Assembly (NCBI GenBank): GCA_030412945.1
Contig: JAUHJS010000001.1
Span: forward strand, 434,001-498,000
Source of the DNA: Shiella aurantiaca
GTDB lineage: Bacteria > Bacteroidota > Bacteroidia > Cytophagales > Cyclobacteriaceae
Reading direction: 5' to 3'
DNA: 64,000 bases
Below are positions 61,946-64,000 of this stretch, piece by piece (the first letter of the stretch is position 1; every line of letters begins with the position of its first letter). The translations under genes were made by a program, and so were the position numbers. The notes beneath the pieces were generated by a model. The model did no database searches. It was given only the letters and a program-made list of their open reading frames with translations, and was not told where the DNA came from.

Positions 61946-63232
61946 ATGTCACAATTTGCCGAATTGAATTACGATGGCAAAACGTATAAGCTCCCCATCA
62001 TAGAGGGAACGGAAAACGAAAGAGCCATCGATATTAATAACCTCAGGGCAGAAACCGGCCTTATCACCTTGGATGAAGGCTATAAAAACACAGGAGCAAC
62101 CACTAGTGGTATCACCTTTTTGGACGGTGAAGAAGGTATCCTTCGTTACAGAGGATATTCTATCGAGGAATTGGCCGAAAAATCTACCTTTTTGGAGGTT
62201 GCCTATTTGCTCATCTACGGTGAATTGCCATCAGTTAAAGAATTCGAGCAATTCAAAAACGAAATCACCGTACACACCTTGGTGCACGAAGACATTAAAA
62301 AGATATTGGACGGTTTCCCTTCCAATGCGCACCCTATGGGCGTATTGTCTTCTTTGGTTTGTACACTTACAGCCTTTTATCCAGAGTCGCTTGACCCTAA
62401 CCGCTCAGCCGATAAGGTAAACCTAAGCATCATCCGCATCTTGGCCAAAATGCCAACTTTTGCTGCTTGGGCCTATAAAAATGAAGTGGGTCACCCGGTA
62501 AATTACCCTGACAACAGCCTCGACTATTGTTCAAACTTCTTGAAAATGATGTTTGCACTTCCTGCCGAGAAGTATGAAGCCGATCCGGTGGTGGCCGATG
62601 CGCTCGATAAACTCTTGATTCTGCATGCCGACCACGAGCAAAACTGCTCTACTTCTACCGTGCGTATCGTAGGTTCATCAAAAGCTAGCTTGTATTCTTC
62701 GGTTTCGGCTGGTATCAATGCCCTATGGGGACCACTGCACGGTGGTGCCAACCAAGCGGTAATTGAAATGTTGGAAGCCATTAAAGCCGATGGTGGAAAC
62801 GTTCAGAAATTCATTGATAAGGCAAAAGATAAAAATGATCCTTTCCGCTTAATGGGCTTTGGACACCGCGTATACAAAAACTTCGACCCGAGAGCGAAAA
62901 TCATTAAAAAGGCTGCCGATAATGTATTGAGCAAATTGGGCGTAAACGATCCGGTATTGGAAATCGCCAAAGGATTGGAAGAAGCCGCTTTGAAGGATCC
63001 ATACTTTGTAGAAAGAAAGCTTTATCCTAACGTAGACTTCTACTCAGGCATTATCTACCGTGCTATTGGTATCCCTACCGATATGTTCACGGTAATGTTT
63101 GCCTTGGGTCGTCTCCCAGGCTGGATTGCTCAGTGGAAAGAAATGCGTGAGAAAAACGAACCAATTGGTCGTCCGCGTCAAATCTACACTGGCTCGAAAA
63201 TCCGTAGCTACGTAGAGATGAACAAAAGATAA
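61946..63232 (+). CDS. gltA: Citrate synthase
   Basis: 428 residues, type II (hexameric) length. Catalytic residues are all visible: His in GPLHGGANQAV, His in MGFGHRVYKNFDPRA and Asp in PNVDFYSGIIYRAIG. N-terminal ITFLDGEEGILRYRGYSIEELAEKS and the Arg-containing C-terminus ARQIY-like (RPRQIYTGSKIRSYVEM) are typical. It condenses oxaloacetate with acetyl-CoA, entering the TCA cycle with carbon from pyruvate dehydrogenase (pdhC at 5421). It is transcribed alone and ends in a strong terminator. Confidence 0.97.
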   Translation: MSQFAELNYDGKTYKLPIIEGTENERAIDINNLRAETGLITLDEGYKNTGATTSGITFLDGEEGILRYRGYSIEELAEKSTFLEVAYLLIYGELPSVKEFEQFKNEITVHTLVHEDIKKILDGFPSNAHPMGVLSSLVCTLTAFYPESLDPNRSADKVNLSIIRILAKMPTFAAWAYKNEVGHPVNYPDNSLDYCSNFLKMMFALPAEKYEADPVVADALDKLLILHADHEQNCSTSTVRIVGSSKASLYSSVSAGINALWGPLHGGANQAVIEMLEAIKADGGNVQKFIDKAKDKNDPFRLMGFGHRVYKNFDPRAKIIKKAADNVLSKLGVNDPVLEIAKGLEEAALKDPYFVERKLYPNVDFYSGIIYRAIGIPTDMFTVMFALGRLPGWIAQWKEMREKNEPIGRPRQIYTGSKIRSYVEMNKR

Positions 63233-63254
63233 TAATCCTTTTATTGATACGTCT

Positions 63255-63280
63255 AAAGGGTTGATAAATGTCAACCCTTT
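63255..63280 (+). terminator. Terminator of gltA
   Basis: Perfect 10-bp stem AAAGGGTTGA/TCAACCCTTT with loop TAAATG, followed by TTTATTTTTA. Confidence 0.9.
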
Positions 63281-63306
63281 TTTATTTTTAAGAAAAAGAA
63301 CAAATC

Positions 63307-63531
63307 ATGACCAAAACCAAATTGATAGTAAACGCCAACGGCTCCCTGAAAGTGGAAGGCGATTTTGAGATAGTAGATGCAGCGGGCAATGTATACGGCT
63401 TAGGTGGCCGCACATTAGTATCTATTTGCCGCTGTGGACTTTCACAGAACAAACCCTTCTGCGATGGTTCGCACAAAGGAAACTTTGAACACAACGCCCA
63501 AGCCTTCGACCTACCTCCCAAAAAAGTATAA
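63307..63531 (+). CDS. CDGSH-type iron-sulfur protein
   Basis: 74 residues. The [2Fe-2S] ligands are Cys41, Cys43, Cys52 and His56 in SICRCGLSQNKPFCDGSHKG, an exact match to C-x-C-x2-(S/T)-x3-P-x-C-D-G-(S/A/T)-H. CDGSH proteins carry a labile cluster for transfer or redox sensing. It starts 26 nt after the gltA terminator. The T9SS plug gene follows 2 nt later, so these two are co-transcribed. Confidence 0.95.
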   Translation: MTKTKLIVNANGSLKVEGDFEIVDAAGNVYGLGGRTLVSICRCGLSQNKPFCDGSHKGNFEHNAQAFDLPPKKV

Positions 63532-63533
63532 TT

Positions 63534-64000
63534 ATGCGATTGAAACGGTTTGTACTCCCCATACTCACCTTCATTACCCTCACCCAATGTGTTCCTGTAA
63601 GCCCTACAAGCTCTTCGCCTGGCATGGAGCTGCTGTATGAGGATATCAATTATGTTCCTGAGGTACAAACCGTTCAACTCTACCCTTTTCAAGGGAAAGA
63701 TAGCGACATACTACAATCGCCCATAGTAACTTTAGCCCAAAGCGGCTCACTCATACTCCGCTTCGACTTGTTGCAAGAAAATACTGAGGTGCTTCATGCC
63801 AAAATCGTGCATTGCAATTTCGATTGGACCAAATCGTGGCTGGGCGATGTGGAATACCTTTCGGCTTACAATGAGTTTCCTATCAACCAATTCACCTATT
63901 CAGTAAGCACCAAAGTGCCTTATATCCATTATGAACTGCGCGTGCCCAAGGTGAAGGTAACAGGCAACTACCTGATATATGTGTATCGAAACAATGACGA
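63534..64000 (+). CDS. Type IX secretion system plug protein (DUF5103), 3' end outside window
   Basis: The first 155 residues are present; the gene runs off the right edge. The N-terminus MRLKRFVLPILTFITLTQCVPV is an export signal with a relaxed lipobox (LTQ-C), followed by the first beta-sandwich domain of DUF5103: NYVPEVQTVQLYPFQGKD, GSLILRFDLLQENTEVLHAKIVHCNFDWTKSWLGDVEYLSAYNEFPINQFTYSVSTKVPYIHYELRVPKVKVTGNYLIYVYR. The family includes the protein that seals the T9SS translocon pore. It fits the LRR protein at 36299, which has a T9SS signal. It starts 2 nt after the CDGSH gene. Confidence 0.85.
   Translation, partial: MRLKRFVLPILTFITLTQCVPVSPTSSSPGMELLYEDINYVPEVQTVQLYPFQGKDSDILQSPIVTLAQSGSLILRFDLLQENTEVLHAKIVHCNFDWTKSWLGDVEYLSAYNEFPINQFTYSVSTKVPYIHYELRVPKVKVTGNYLIYVYRNND

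Noticed and set aside
1-64000. CRISPR array, IS element, tRNA or rRNA genes
   Set aside because: No regularly spaced direct repeats, transposase or integrase frames, or recognisable tRNA/rRNA sequences were seen anywhere in the window.

Overview
The window is chromosomal DNA of a Bacteroidota (Cytophagales/Flavobacteriia-like) bacterium. The evidence is direct: a TonB-dependent receptor barrel at the left edge, a protein ending in a type IX secretion (T9SS) type A sorting domain, a T9SS plug protein at the right edge, families largely restricted to this phylum (DUF4296, DUF6992-like, DUF4905-like), scarcity of Shine-Dalgarno sites, and several promoters of the phylum's TTTG-N18-20-TAnnTTTG type. 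No rRNA, tRNA, CRISPR, integrase, transposase or phage gene was seen. The exact genus cannot be fixed from sequence alone.

Left part (1-21 kb): end of a TonB receptor, GNAT acetyltransferase, AraC regulator, hslV with an AT-rich lipoprotein gene just upstream, pyruvate dehydrogenase E2 (pdhC), a SRAP-family protein that has lost its catalytic residues, fabH, two unknown small genes, a LysM/RlpA-like protein, nfeD, kdsB, a double universal stress protein, inorganic pyrophosphatase, mutS2, a DUF4296 lipoprotein and a short Bat-type operon (DUF58, BatD-like, BatA-like).

Middle (21-46 kb): a 7TMR-DISM/SpoIIE phosphatase, a GH3 acyl-acid amido synthetase family gene with a LysE exporter, yggS, DUF423, DUF1573, thioesterase, threonine aldolase, M24 peptidase, a TetR-AarF pair, then a 7-kb surface-protein operon: a 1136-residue repetitive fibre-like protein and a 1151-residue LRR protein with a T9SS signal. 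After this come a YecM-like gene, a SerB-SerA fusion, tspO, a receptor without an output domain and an acyl-CoA synthetase.

Right part (46-64 kb): mtaB, a 490-base gene-free stretch that probably encodes a small RNA on the minus strand, a probably acquired VOC gene, a MacB-type permease, a family traditionally misnamed asparagine synthetase B, a metal ABC permease, a thioredoxin-fold protein, mnmE, a YdeI-like protein, an HTH-Fic protein with a clear operator on its own promoter, DUF72, DUF3820, two convergent sensor genes sharing a terminal histidine dimerisation module without a kinase ATPase domain, a prohibitin-like protein, citrate synthase, a CDGSH protein and the start of the T9SS plug gene.

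Most of the window is core metabolism and maintenance. The parts most worth a second look are the tail-to-tail DHp-only sensor pair, the catalytically empty SRAP homologue, the GH3-LysE operon, the fibre/LRR operon, the self-regulated HTH-Fic gene and the unassigned structured RNA.
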